This document shows, one piece after another, positions 1 through 8,896 of a stretch of DNA of 64,000 nt (position 1 is the first letter of the stretch; the number at the start of each line of letters is the position of its first letter). Both the position numbers and the translations under genes were made by a program. Below the pieces are notes generated by a model. That model searched no databases. It was not told the DNA's origin and saw nothing but the letters and a program-made list of their open reading frames with translations. Origin of the DNA: JALOLV01 sp046295175 (lineage in GTDB: Bacteria; Bacteroidota; Bacteroidia; Cytophagales; Spirosomataceae). The stretch is taken from positions 124,001-188,000 of the forward strand of contig JBKBNY010000009.1 in assembly GCA_046295175.1 (NCBI GenBank), read 5' to 3'.

Positions 1-871
1 GAGTTCCGACATCTTCGATTCCTTTTTTGAATGGAAGAAAATCAAATGCACTCAATCTCACTCCGATTTCAAGACCTTGGGCTGCTTTATTGATTCCTTC
101 GACAATATTTCTCAAAAATCTGGTTCGGTTCTCAAAACTTCCACCATATTTTCCTTCTCTATCGATGGCACTCAAAAACTCATGACCCAAATAACCGTGG
201 CAATGCTTAATATCTACAAAATCATAGCCCGCTTTTTGGGCTAAAACAGCCGCCGAAACGTATTTTTCGATGAGTTCATCAATGTCTTCATCGGTCATCG
301 TTTGGGTTTCTGGATTCACGTGAAATTTGGCATCAAGAAAAGGATGCGAATACAAAACCTTCGATTCAAATTTCTTGTGGTCGTTTGGCTTGCAGAATCT
401 TCCTGAGTGAGTTAGTTGAAGACCAATGACTAAATCGTCGGTTGTTCCGAATTTCTCTTGGTGTTTTTCGATTACAATTTGACGAAGATTGACAAACTCT
501 TCAAAATTTTCATCGCTCATGTAAAGCTGGTTCGGATTTGCCCTTCCATCGGGGCATACTGCAACTGCCTCGCATCCAAACAACAATTTAGCACCACTTA
601 CAGCAAACTTTACCCAACGATTTTTTGTGTATTCTGTTGGTTTACCATCGGTTGTGCCATCCCAACCTTCCATTGGCAAGATACAAAGGCTATTACCGAT
701 TGTTTTACCCGATTTTAACTGAATTTTTTTGTGAAATGGTGATTCTGAAGGCGGTAATAAGGTATCGTCAAATGGTAAATCTACACCATTTTCGTTTAAG
801 TATTTTCTTAAATCTTCGGCTGTTTTTAATTGTGCAACTCTCGAATACTTCGGTTTATATTTACCAGACAT
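1..871 (-). CDS. Old Yellow Enzyme-family NADH:flavin oxidoreductase (C-terminus outside window)
   Basis: Reading back from an ATG at 871 gives 290 open residues before the window edge, so the C-terminal part is missing. The N-terminal half of an FMN TIM barrel is visible, including a DIKHCHGYLGHEFLS stretch around residue 210 that corresponds to the OYE active-site HxxHGYLxxxFLSP motif, followed by the RxGKYGGSFENRxRFL motif of the family. Members reduce activated C=C bonds with NAD(P)H, and some act in degradation of dienoyl or aromatic substrates. No signal peptide is visible, so it is probably cytoplasmic. It lies 47 nt after the GH88 gene on the same strand and may be its operon partner. 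Substrate unknown. Confidence 0.85.
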   Translation of the reverse strand, partial: MSGKYKPKYSRVAQLKTAEDLRKYLNENGVDLPFDDTLLPPSESPFHKKIQLKSGKTIGNSLCILPMEGWDGTTDGKPTEYTKNRWVKFAVSGAKLLFGCEAVAVCPDGRANPNQLYMSDENFEEFVNLRQIVIEKHQEKFGTTDDLVIGLQLTHSGRFCKPNDHKKFESKVLYSHPFLDAKFHVNPETQTMTDEDIDELIEKYVSAAVLAQKAGYDFVDIKHCHGYLGHEFLSAIDREGKYGGSFENRTRFLRNIVEGINKAAQGLEIGVRLSAFDFLPFKKGIEDVGT

Positions 872-918
872 AAAAAATCTTACAGGTTTTAATTTTGGAT
901 TGAAAACGAAACTAACTT

Positions 919-2292
919 TTAACCAAAAAAAGTATAGTATTTTTCATTATTGATTAATCTTTGCACATAAAGTGCCGCTTCTCGAATGTGATAATCGCCC
1001 CATTGACTTGATTCTCCATTCGGAATTTTACTGCCTTCTGGAATATAATCCCAGCCATTTGGGCGATGATAAATCGAGTGCAGCAAAAGACCTTGGTGTG
1101 GGTCATTGGTGCTAAGGTATGGTTCTTCAAGAATGGTATCTAAGACTGTTAATCCCGCTTGAAAATACTTATTACCTTCTTCGATTTGCCCTTTATTTGT
1201 CAAATATTTACCCAGACGTAAAAGCCCTTGTACTGCAATGGCTGCCGCCGAACCGTCAATTGGCTCGTGGTCATTGTAAGGGTCAGATTTTCTTTCGAGA
1301 TAATCCCCTAATTTATGTAAGTTTGGAGCACCAGTATCCCAATACGGAACACCATCTGTTGGGGTATTCGCAATATAAAAATCGCAAGTTGCTTTAGCGG
1401 CTTTCAACATCATTTCCTCAAGGCTTGCTCTTCCTCCAAAGGTCTCTAATTCTTCATCCGAAATCGTTTCTAAAAATTCTAATTGCTCAGGAAAACCGCA
1501 CATTGCCCAAGCCAAACCACGGGTCCATGTGCTAAATCCGGTGTAACCCTGCTGTGAATTCGGACATCTGAAATTACCATCTTTGGTATTGAAAACGCTC
1601 TCGTGGGCGGTTCTGCCCCAAATATCGTACGAATCTCTACCTTCTCCGTAATAAACCGAATAATCTGCGGTGGCTTTGATATGTAGCAATGCTCTTTCGA
1701 GTAAGTTGATTTTTATATCATTTTCTGCCTGAAAAACATGTCCTAATTGGTGGCTAACAACCAATGCCCTGCATGAGCGAATGGTATCGACAAATAACGA
1801 ATGTGGCCCATTGAAAGAATGAATAAATCCACCATTTTTAATAGTCGTCCAGCGGCTTGCTTGCACTGCTCCCGATATTTTCAAGGCTAACTCATAAAAG
1901 TTCTTTTCCCATTCGTTGTGTTCGATTTTGCCCTCGTTCATTAATCTTAGCAAGTTTCCGTAAGTGCTAACATTATTGAATCCGTGGTCGTGAACCCCGA
2001 TGTGGCTAACGTGCGGAGCCATAAATTTTAGGGTGTTTTTTTTGCCAATTTCGAGGAATTGCTCGTCTCCTGTGGCGTCAAATTGTAGGATAGAAGACCC
2101 AAAAACAAACCCTTGAGTCCATTCTGTCCAGCCGCGGGTTGTGTATTGCCCTTTTATGGTAAATACTGGTGAACCTTTGGATGTGTCGTAGTTTTTTTCA
2201 ATATCGAGGATTTTCTTTCCTGACAAATCCCAAAATCTGTTGAGTTTTTGTTTTAAATCAGTGGGTTTTAAGTTATAATTGATAATTAGCAT
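919..2292 (-). CDS. Glycoside hydrolase family 88, unsaturated glucuronyl hydrolase
   Basis: A 457-aa alpha/alpha-barrel protein without a signal peptide. GH88 enzymes act on the non-reducing unsaturated uronic acid left by polysaccharide lyases. Visible signatures are HDHGF (Asp102) and VDTIRS (Asp169), matching the two catalytic aspartates of the family, then a TRGLAWAMxGF stretch, WDTGAP and DGSAAAIAVQGLL near the C-terminus. It is cytoplasmic by sequence, so oligosaccharides must be imported. GH29 fucosidase is encoded divergently next door and a GH2 enzyme lies further on, so a fucose- and uronate-containing glycan is a reasonable substrate class. The lyase, SusC/SusD and the exact substrate are not in the window. 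Confidence 0.88.
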   Translation of the reverse strand: MLIINYNLKPTDLKQKLNRFWDLSGKKILDIEKNYDTSKGSPVFTIKGQYTTRGWTEWTQGFVFGSSILQFDATGDEQFLEIGKKNTLKFMAPHVSHIGVHDHGFNNVSTYGNLLRLMNEGKIEHNEWEKNFYELALKISGAVQASRWTTIKNGGFIHSFNGPHSLFVDTIRSCRALVVSHQLGHVFQAENDIKINLLERALLHIKATADYSVYYGEGRDSYDIWGRTAHESVFNTKDGNFRCPNSQQGYTGFSTWTRGLAWAMCGFPEQLEFLETISDEELETFGGRASLEEMMLKAAKATCDFYIANTPTDGVPYWDTGAPNLHKLGDYLERKSDPYNDHEPIDGSAAAIAVQGLLRLGKYLTNKGQIEEGNKYFQAGLTVLDTILEEPYLSTNDPHQGLLLHSIYHRPNGWDYIPEGSKIPNGESSQWGDYHIREAALYVQRLINNEKYYTFFG

Positions 2293-2439
2293 TAGGATTG
2301 AATAAGTTTATTGCCAAAATATTTTTTAGAATCTTATTTTGGGGGATTAAAATACCTTCTTTTTGTACTTAGCAAAAATAAAATTATACTATTCTAATAT
2401 CTAATTGTTTGCTCCCGATTTTTGGTATTTTTATGACTT

Positions 2440-2474
2440 TTTGAAACATCCAATCAGATAATTGTAGATTTTTG
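2440..2474 (+). promoter_or_regulatory. Candidate Bacteroidota promoter for the GH29 gene
   Basis: TTTG at 2440-2443, 21 nt, then TAGATTTTTG at 2465-2474. This resembles the -33 TTTG / -7 TAnnTTTG pattern, with extra T residues in the second box. It lies about 30 nt before the ATG at 2505 and supports that start over an upstream in-frame TTG at 2472. Confidence 0.5.
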
Positions 2475-2504
2475 TATTTTCAACAACCTTCAAGAAAATT
2501 TACT

Positions 2505-3818
2505 ATGAAAAAAATTGCTTTTTTTCTATTATTCATTCCTTATATCAACTTCGCTCAGAAACCATTTGGGGCTGTACCGAGCCAAGACCAACTTAATTGG
2601 CATAAACTCGAATACTACGCATTTGTGCATTTTGGCCCGAATTCTTTTACCGATAAAGAATGGGGCGATGGCACCGAAAAAGAGGAGGTTTTTAATCCTA
2701 CTCAGTTAGATTGCCGCCAGTGGGCAAGAATTTGCAAAGCGGCTGGCATGAAGGGAATCATCATTACGGCCAAACACCACGATGGTTTTGCGTTGTTTCC
2801 GAGTAAATATTCAAAGCACACGGTCAGAGAATCGAAATGGAAGGATGGTAAAGGTGATGTTTTGAAAGAATTATCGGCTGCGTGTAAAGAATATGGATTA
2901 AAAATGGGCGTTTACATTTCGCCTTGGGATAGAAACCATCCAACCTACGGTACACCAGAGTACAACGATGTATTTAACAATATGCTCACCGAAGTTTTGA
3001 CAAATTATGGTGATTTGTTTGAAGTTTGGTTTGATGGAGCCAATGGCGAAGGTCCAAACGGAAAAAAACAAGTGTATGATTTTCCGAGATTTAATGCGAC
3101 TGTAAAAAAGTATCAGCCGCACGCTCTTATTTTTAGCGATGCTGGCCCTGATATTCGCTGGGTTGGAAACGAAAATGGTTTTGCAGGCGAGACCTGCTGG
3201 CATACAATGCGTAGAGATGAATTGTTTCCAGCTTATGATAAGCCTGAAAGATTAAATATCGGTGATGAAAATGGAACGCATTGGTTACCAGCAGAGTGTG
3301 ACGTTTCGATTCGTCCAGGCTGGTTTTATCACAAAAATGAAGACGAAAAAGTTAAATCGCCCGAAAAGTTAATGGAAATTTGGGATAAATCGGTGGGTCG
3401 TGGAGCTAATCTATTGTTGAATATTCCGGTTGATAATCGTGGGATTATTCATGAAAATGATGAAAAAGCTTTGATGGAATTCAAGAAATTGAGAGAATCA
3501 AGCTATCCTAAGAATCTCGTTACAAAAGAATCAATCAAGAAAGCTACCGATAAATCATATACGGTTACATTGAGTAAGCCGACTGAATTTAACAGTATAG
3601 TGATTCAAGAAAATATAAAATTTGGTCAAAGAATTAAATCGATGTCGGTTCAGGTAAATGAAAATGGAAATTGGAAAACCGTAGGAAAAGCTACAACTGT
3701 AGGCTATAAACGAATTGTTAGATTTACGAATGTTACAGCCAAAGAGGTAAGAATTGTATTCGATGAAGTTTTGGCTACTCCAATAATTTCAAATATAGAA
3801 TTGTACAAATCTTTATAA
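2505..3818 (+). CDS. Alpha-L-fucosidase, GH29
   Basis: 437 aa from the ATG at 2505. This start is chosen because it puts a signal peptide (MKKIAFFLLFIPYINFAQ) at the N-terminus and lies just after a promoter-like sequence. The TIM barrel shows the GH29 stretches HFGPNSF, TAKHHDGF and EVWFDGANGEG; Asp177 in WFDGA is the expected nucleophile of this retaining family. A C-terminal beta-sandwich of about 90 residues follows. It removes alpha-linked L-fucose from oligosaccharides, probably in the periplasm or at the cell surface. GH29 also contains alpha-1,3/4-specific members, and the sequence alone does not decide specificity. It is divergent from the GH88 gene. Confidence 0.9.
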   Translation: MKKIAFFLLFIPYINFAQKPFGAVPSQDQLNWHKLEYYAFVHFGPNSFTDKEWGDGTEKEEVFNPTQLDCRQWARICKAAGMKGIIITAKHHDGFALFPSKYSKHTVRESKWKDGKGDVLKELSAACKEYGLKMGVYISPWDRNHPTYGTPEYNDVFNNMLTEVLTNYGDLFEVWFDGANGEGPNGKKQVYDFPRFNATVKKYQPHALIFSDAGPDIRWVGNENGFAGETCWHTMRRDELFPAYDKPERLNIGDENGTHWLPAECDVSIRPGWFYHKNEDEKVKSPEKLMEIWDKSVGRGANLLLNIPVDNRGIIHENDEKALMEFKKLRESSYPKNLVTKESIKKATDKSYTVTLSKPTEFNSIVIQENIKFGQRIKSMSVQVNENGNWKTVGKATTVGYKRIVRFTNVTAKEVRIVFDEVLATPIISNIELYKSL

Positions 3819-3855
3819 ATATTTAGGGCGAATCCGAGGATTCGCCCTAAATATT
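3818..3855. terminator. Bidirectional hairpin between convergent genes
   Basis: Perfect 18-bp arms at 3818-3835 and 3838-3855 around a 2-nt centre, with core GGGCGAATCC. It spans exactly the gap between the stop codons of the fucosidase (+) and the 185-aa protein (-). It has flanking A/T runs on both sides, as expected of a two-way terminator. The near-perfect palindrome could also be a dispersed repeat doing this job. Confidence 0.75.
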
Positions 3856-4411
3856 ATCCATTCTTGTTGCCATCAAACGAATAAGTATTTTTATCCGATT
3901 TTTGAATTTCTTCTTTTGCCCATTCACACATTTTGATGGCTACCTCAATCGAGCTATCAGTTGACCCCTCGGCAATTGCTTCTTGATACAATTTAATCGC
4001 TCTATCGAAATACTCTAAACTTGCTTGTATCGTCTGCTGACGCAATGCAAAACGCTGAAAATGAGAGGCCTGTTCGATGCTAATATTTGGTAATTCGGCT
4101 CGATTTGGGTCGAAAGGATTAAGTTCGATGAGTTCTCTGAGATGCGACTTCGCCAAATCGTAGTTCTTAAATGCTCGATAATCTCTAAACTTTTTGGTGA
4201 GATACATCGCATGTGAAGAATTTTTGATTAACTGTTGGATTTGCTCTTTGTTATCGCTCATTCGGATTACATCACGGTAAGCAAAAAAAGCATCCCAATA
4301 TCGTCCGACTTTAAAATATTCGTCGGCTTGCGATTTTAGATAATGGCTTTCAAATTCAAATTGAGCGAAAGAATATATTGGCAACAAGCAGATTAAAATT
4401 ACCTTTTTCAT
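3854..4411 (-). CDS. Exported protein with TPR-like helices, function unknown
   Basis: 185 aa starting with a clear signal peptide (MKKVILICLLPIYSFA, then QFEFES). The rest is helical: residues about 25-60 (DEYFKVGRYWDAFFAYRDV) and 115-150 (LEYFDRAIKLYQEAIAEG) look like tetratricopeptide-type helix pairs, which suggests protein-protein contacts in the periplasm. No catalytic motif is visible. The gene stands alone, converging on GH29 and divergent from the 274-aa gene. I do not recognise a named family. Confidence 0.7.
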   Translation of the reverse strand: MKKVILICLLPIYSFAQFEFESHYLKSQADEYFKVGRYWDAFFAYRDVIRMSDNKEQIQQLIKNSSHAMYLTKKFRDYRAFKNYDLAKSHLRELIELNPFDPNRAELPNISIEQASHFQRFALRQQTIQASLEYFDRAIKLYQEAIAEGSTDSSIEVAIKMCEWAKEEIQKSDKNTYSFDGNKNG

Positions 4412-4549
4412 AAATCAGAAAGTTTAGCGTTTTATGATATGAAATTTTTATAAGGTATATTTTGAATTCGATAAAATGGTTAGTTTATTATTACTTTGTA
4501 ACGAAAAATCAAGCTTTTTATTTGATTTTCGATTTATATAACGTAGAAA

Positions 4550-5374
4550 ATGATGATGTGGTTTAGCGAGGTTAAACTTTTTTTAGAGGAAAATGGAATT
4601 GCTGTTAATGAACAAATTAGCGGTGAGAATTATGTTTTAGAATTGGTAGAAAACAAACTTCTAATCTATTGTATGAGTATTGGACAAACCTTGGAGGTTT
4701 TCAAAACCTCCAAGGTTTTAGAAACCGAAAACCGCAAAATATTTCTATGGGAAGATGTCTGGAAAACCAAACAAGCAATCTGTAAATCTCGGATTTTGGC
4801 AAATTGTGGTATTTCGCATCGGATTCCTGCCCGACTTACCAAAGTTCGTAGAATTGATAAGCCTACTTTAGATAACTTCTTGAATAACAATCATTTACAA
4901 GTTATTACAAATGCCAAATTGAAATACGGTTTGTATTTGCCCAAACAATATTTTAGAGTTTTGCCTGAAAATATCAATCCAGAAGGTGATGAAATTTTAC
5001 TGGCCGTTGCATCATTTAGCAATGCCAAAACCATAGTGAGAGAAGGAAAAGAATATCGTTCTTACGAACTGATAAGATTTGCTAATCTATTGAATTTTAC
5101 GGTGGTGGGTGGTTTGGATAAATTACTCAAAGCATTTATTGCCGAAAATAATCCAGATGATATTATGACTTATGCCGACCGAGATTGGTCGGATGGGAGA
5201 AGTTACGAAACTATAGGTTTCGAAAGGATTGGGATAACGCCCCCGCAAGAGTTTTACTATGATGAAAAACTGATGCAAAGGTATTATCCCAATAAGCTAC
5301 CCGAATACTCAAAAAATGAAATGCCACGGGTTTTCAATACAGGCAATATTAAATTTTTGATGAAATTAAAGTAG
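4550..5374 (+). CDS. Phage-type putative nuclease-associated protein with palindrome insertion
   Basis: 274 aa, no signal peptide, starting with three consecutive ATG codons. Residues about 65-90 (IFLWEDVWKTKQAICKSRI) resemble the end of a VSR/PD-(D/E)xK-like fold in phage homing-endonuclease-type proteins. The C-terminal half (NNHLQ, LLAVASFS, YADRDWSDGRSYETIGFE) resembles the domain that follows such nucleases in phage and Bacteroidota proteins. Whether the nuclease residues are complete cannot be judged. Residues about 46-56 (TLEVFKTSKVL) are encoded by a perfect palindrome (4686-4718) and are probably not ancestral. The last 9 nt overlap the 3' end of the convergent HAD gene. Function is inferred from remembered resemblance only. 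Confidence 0.6.
   Translation: MMMWFSEVKLFLEENGIAVNEQISGENYVLELVENKLLIYCMSIGQTLEVFKTSKVLETENRKIFLWEDVWKTKQAICKSRILANCGISHRIPARLTKVRRIDKPTLDNFLNNNHLQVITNAKLKYGLYLPKQYFRVLPENINPEGDEILLAVASFSNAKTIVREGKEYRSYELIRFANLLNFTVVGGLDKLLKAFIAENNPDDIMTYADRDWSDGRSYETIGFERIGITPPQEFYYDEKLMQRYYPNKLPEYSKNEMPRVFNTGNIKFLMKLK
4686..4718. repeat. Perfect 16-bp-arm palindrome read in frame within a gene
   Basis: Left arm AAACCTTGGAGGTTTT at 4686-4701, single C at 4702, right arm its exact reverse complement at 4703-4718. It lies inside the 274-aa coding sequence, is translated without a stop and keeps the frame. The shape is that of a REP-like mobile palindrome. Confidence 0.85.
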
Positions 5375-5896
5375 GATTTTCTCAATTTCTTTCCAAGATT
5401 TAATACGCTGATAATCAGTGATTTTTTGATTGTGGATGGCATCAAACATAAGTGTTCGACCTTTGAATGTTTTGAGATTTTTTTCGTGGTCGTCAATCAT
5501 AATATCAGCCGAGACGATGCTCTTATCTCCACAAAAAACGATATTTTTCCACGAAATAAATGGTAGATGTTCACCTAACCAATCAATCTTTTCTTTTAAT
5601 GAATTCGGGAATTCGGTAGCAGCCGAAACCACAAACACTTCGTATTTTTGATTGAGTTTTTCGACAACTTCGGCAGCATCTGCCATGATTTCAACATCTC
5701 TGAAAAAGCCAACTTCGTGTACTTTTTCGTGGATTAAATGGTAGTTTTCGGTCGGAATTACTTCATTGAATGCTTTGCCATCAAAATCGGCCGATGTAAA
5801 GTTTGTTCCAAAATGTTCGTTGTAGATTCGCAAAATTTTATTTGCTGTGGCCGCCATGACATCATCCATGTCGATAGCAATTCGTAGTTTGGTCAT
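5366..5896 (-). CDS. 5'(3')-deoxyribonucleotidase-like HAD phosphatase
   Basis: 176 aa, cytoplasmic. The N-terminus has the HAD nucleophile motif DMDDV (Asp9, Asp11). A Ser/Thr motif follows (VVSAATEFP), and a late acidic motif ADIMIDDHEKN completes the site. Size and layout match the 5'-nucleotidase, deoxy type (NT5C) branch that dephosphorylates nucleoside monophosphates such as dUMP/dTMP. The ATG at 5896 is clear. The 3' end overlaps the convergent 274-aa gene by 9 nt, with no room for a terminator. True substrate not visible. Confidence 0.82.
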   Translation of the reverse strand: MTKLRIAIDMDDVMAATANKILRIYNEHFGTNFTSADFDGKAFNEVIPTENYHLIHEKVHEVGFFRDVEIMADAAEVVEKLNQKYEVFVVSAATEFPNSLKEKIDWLGEHLPFISWKNIVFCGDKSIVSADIMIDDHEKNLKTFKGRTLMFDAIHNQKITDYQRIKSWKEIEKILL

Positions 5897-5910
5897 TTTA
5901 AAAAAATTGA

Positions 5911-5990
5911 AGTTTGAAAGTTCAAGAGTTTCAGAGTTTGAAAGTTTCAGAGTTCAAAACTACAAACTTTGAAACTCTTAAAGTTAGAAA
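5911..5990. repeat. AT-rich intergenic repeat and hairpin (GTTTGAAAGTTTCAG type)
   Basis: Several copies of AGTTTGAAAGTT(TCAG) lie in direct orientation (5911, 5935), followed by the inverted form AAACTTTGAAACTCTT (5964 onward). The region can fold into a long imperfect hairpin after the GH2 stop codon and before the HAD gene. A related element is at 10307-10380. Confidence 0.6.
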
Positions 5991-5994
5991 ACTT

Positions 5995-8760
5995 CTAATA
6001 AAAGATAACACTTGGATTCATCGGATACCTTCCAAATTTATCGCCATAAATGGCAATTCCACCTGCAAGTCCTTCATCGGCTGTCAATCTGATAACTAAT
6101 TCACCCGTTTTCTTAGCTTTTTCAAGGGCTTCTTTAGGAATATTTACTGCAACTCTATAACCATAAGAACCTGCCTCATTTAACTTGCGAACTTTAGGTT
6201 GATTATGCCACGAAAGTACTCCGCGGTGGTCAGCAGGGTCGTCTGGTAGGTCAACTTTTTGAGCAAAAACACCATTTACGCTAATAGAAACCATGCTCGG
6301 GAAAAGCGTTTCATCGGTCATTGGATACGAATTTGGATTTTTGCTTGGCTCAACTTTAGCACCGAGCATATAATTATCATCTTTGATTTTGTCTTGGTTC
6401 ATATCCTTAACAAAAAGTTCCTTCGCTCCGAGTTCGGCAATAAAAGTCGCAGATTCAAAAGCATTGCCAGGAACTTTGATTTTATATTCAAAATAACCAC
6501 TTCCCGCCCCATTTACCTTCAAACCATCCAAAACATTCCATTGCTTTTTGCTCCATTTGGCATCGCTAAAATTCTTTGGTTCAATGCTCACAAGTTTAGC
6601 TTTTTTACCATTCGGAAGAGCAATCTCGCTTGGAGTAGGGGCTTCTACAATAAAACTGAAAACGTTTCGGTGCAATACATTACCGGCTAAATCTTCTAAA
6701 AAGTAAGCCGCTGTTACCAAGCCTTTTTGGTCGGGCATTTCAAAAACGATGCTTTCTAATTCGCCATTGGCAAACGGCGTGTATGGGATTTTGCGGTTAA
6801 TCTCGCCCAATTCTTTTTTAAGACCGATTGCATCCACAAAACTTGTTTTGATTCGAAGATTAAGGGTATTCCCTAAATCGGTACGACCAGTCATCGAGGA
6901 AATGTAGGTTGGTACACTCACCATTTCGCCCGCTTTCACGGTTTTACTGATTTCATTGCCCGTTGAAATGTAGATTTCAGAATGAAAATCTTTAATGCTC
7001 ATTCCATCTACCATTTCTTCAAGACCTGTGAATTTATTACTGCGGTCAAATTTCCAATAGCCATTCCATTCGTTAATAACATCGTGGTGTTCGGTGTAGA
7101 GCCAACCAGCAATTTTTGGATATTTCCTGAAAGTATTTATCATTCGGTGGTAATCCCAAGACCAATCCACATCGCCAGTGCTACCATCATAGCCCCAAAC
7201 ATTCCCACATTCTGAGTTTATATTGGGTTGGCGACCTTGTTTGTATCCTGCCTCAAAGTGGTGAGTACTGCCTTCATATGTATTTTCTGTAATTTTCTTC
7301 AAATGATTTTCCCATTCCCAACCGGGCAAATATTCATGCCACGAATTAATGTCTGTAACAGTATGTCCAGCCCCACAGCAAATAGAATTATCTTCTACCA
7401 AGCGAGTTTTATCTAAATGTTTTGCTTTTTCGACCATCGTAACTACCCATTTTTGGGTTTCTGGTAAATATTTACTTTGTTCTTTACCGTTTTCTTTAAC
7501 TTTAGTTCGTAATCCCCATGTTTCGTTAAATACAATCCATGAAAAAATCGAAGGATGATTAAAATCTCTCTCAATCATTTCGGGCAATGTTCTTTCGCTT
7601 TCTCTACGAGCATCACCATTTGGTTCACCCCAAAAGTTAGGTAAATCTGCCATTACCAAAACCCCAAGTTTATCGGCCCAATATAACTTTCGTGGAATAT
7701 CAATTTTGATGTGAGTACGGATTCCATTTAAACCAATTTGTCGAGCCATCAAAACCTCATTTTTCATGAATTCATCACTTGGAAACGTGTAAAATCCTTC
7801 GGGATGATACGATTGGTCAAGTGTAAGTTGCATATAAACTGGCTTGTTGTTGATGGCGATGTATGGGTAATCGGTGTTTGGAAGGTTTACCACCGAAACC
7901 TTACGCATACCAAAGTAAGTTTTGACTTTATCATCTCCCAAACTGATTTCGGAATCGTACAAATAAGGGTCTTCGAGCGACCAAAGGTGTTGATTCGGAA
8001 TAGCAATTTCGATACTTTGCGATTGACTCCCTTTCGGAATCGAAACATTTGCGGTTATTGGCTGATTTTCGGTTTTGATTACAATTTTGGCAGTCAAATC
8101 TTTATCAGTCTTTGATGGAAGTTTGATTGTAGCTTTGACTTTCTGATTATCAATGTCGGGTTCAAATTGAACATTCTCTACAAAATCATTGCCACGAGCT
8201 TCGAGATAAACCGTTTGCCAAAGTCCACGTGCATTTCCGTAGCCTTGTTTGCCATAAAGTGTAAAATCACGGCGTTTGTCATCGACTCTGATTACGATTT
8301 TCTGTTTCTGACCATATTTTAGGTATTTGGTCAATTCATAAGAAAATGGCGTGTAACCGCCAAGATGCTTTCCGAGTTCGATACCGTCAATGTAAACCCT
8401 CGTTTCCCAATCAGATGCCCCAATTGTAATAAATGTTCTTTTGTTTTTCCAAGCGGCATCAACAATTATTTCTTTCTGATACCAAGCAATATCAGCCTCG
8501 TCGTTTACACCCGAAAGCGGAGAACCCCACGGAAAAGGAACTATGATAGTCTTAGTGAATTTTTTATTGCCTTTTGCCCAAGATTCTTTGAGACCGACAT
8601 CATTTTTATCGAATTCAAACGACCAATCACCGTTTAGATTTTTCCATTCGGCTCTTTCAAAATCGGGTCTTGGATGTTCTGGAAGCGGAATTTGAGCATT
8701 TGCCGAAGCAAACGCCAATAACAAAAGGACAACTTTTGTAGTTTTTTGTAGCAATTTCAT
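5995..8760 (-). CDS. Exported glycoside hydrolase family 2 enzyme
   Basis: 921 aa with a signal peptide (cleavage near residue 22). Domain order fits GH2: N-terminal sugar-binding jelly roll (about 30-190), immunoglobulin-like domain (about 195-290), TIM barrel (about 295-600), and extra beta domains to the end. The acid/base pair is FNETWG (Asn412-Glu413) and the likely nucleophile is Glu517 in NSECGN; WLYTEHHDVINEWNG is the conserved aromatic barrel motif. GH2 covers beta-galactosidase, beta-glucuronidase and beta-mannosidase activities; with GH88 and GH29 nearby a role on a fucosylated, uronic-acid-rich glycan is plausible. The C-terminal extension of about 300 residues is longer than in classical enzymes. 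Confidence 0.88.
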   Translation of the reverse strand: MKLLQKTTKVVLLLLAFASANAQIPLPEHPRPDFERAEWKNLNGDWSFEFDKNDVGLKESWAKGNKKFTKTIIVPFPWGSPLSGVNDEADIAWYQKEIIVDAAWKNKRTFITIGASDWETRVYIDGIELGKHLGGYTPFSYELTKYLKYGQKQKIVIRVDDKRRDFTLYGKQGYGNARGLWQTVYLEARGNDFVENVQFEPDIDNQKVKATIKLPSKTDKDLTAKIVIKTENQPITANVSIPKGSQSQSIEIAIPNQHLWSLEDPYLYDSEISLGDDKVKTYFGMRKVSVVNLPNTDYPYIAINNKPVYMQLTLDQSYHPEGFYTFPSDEFMKNEVLMARQIGLNGIRTHIKIDIPRKLYWADKLGVLVMADLPNFWGEPNGDARRESERTLPEMIERDFNHPSIFSWIVFNETWGLRTKVKENGKEQSKYLPETQKWVVTMVEKAKHLDKTRLVEDNSICCGAGHTVTDINSWHEYLPGWEWENHLKKITENTYEGSTHHFEAGYKQGRQPNINSECGNVWGYDGSTGDVDWSWDYHRMINTFRKYPKIAGWLYTEHHDVINEWNGYWKFDRSNKFTGLEEMVDGMSIKDFHSEIYISTGNEISKTVKAGEMVSVPTYISSMTGRTDLGNTLNLRIKTSFVDAIGLKKELGEINRKIPYTPFANGELESIVFEMPDQKGLVTAAYFLEDLAGNVLHRNVFSFIVEAPTPSEIALPNGKKAKLVSIEPKNFSDAKWSKKQWNVLDGLKVNGAGSGYFEYKIKVPGNAFESATFIAELGAKELFVKDMNQDKIKDDNYMLGAKVEPSKNPNSYPMTDETLFPSMVSISVNGVFAQKVDLPDDPADHRGVLSWHNQPKVRKLNEAGSYGYRVAVNIPKEALEKAKKTGELVIRLTADEGLAGGIAIYGDKFGRYPMNPSVIFY

Positions 8761-8896
8761 GAGGTTAGAGTTGAATAAATTTTATGCTAATTACAAGAAT
8801 TATATTCAATTATCGAAAATAACAATTGAAAATGACTTATAAATATTCTCGCTAATCTGTTTGTTTTCGTTGCAATTTGACCTACTTTACCAAAGA

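Noticed and set aside
6259..6690. 143-aa plus-strand ORF inside the GH2 gene
   Set aside because: Antisense shadow of a clear GH2 coding sequence, no domain or promoter.
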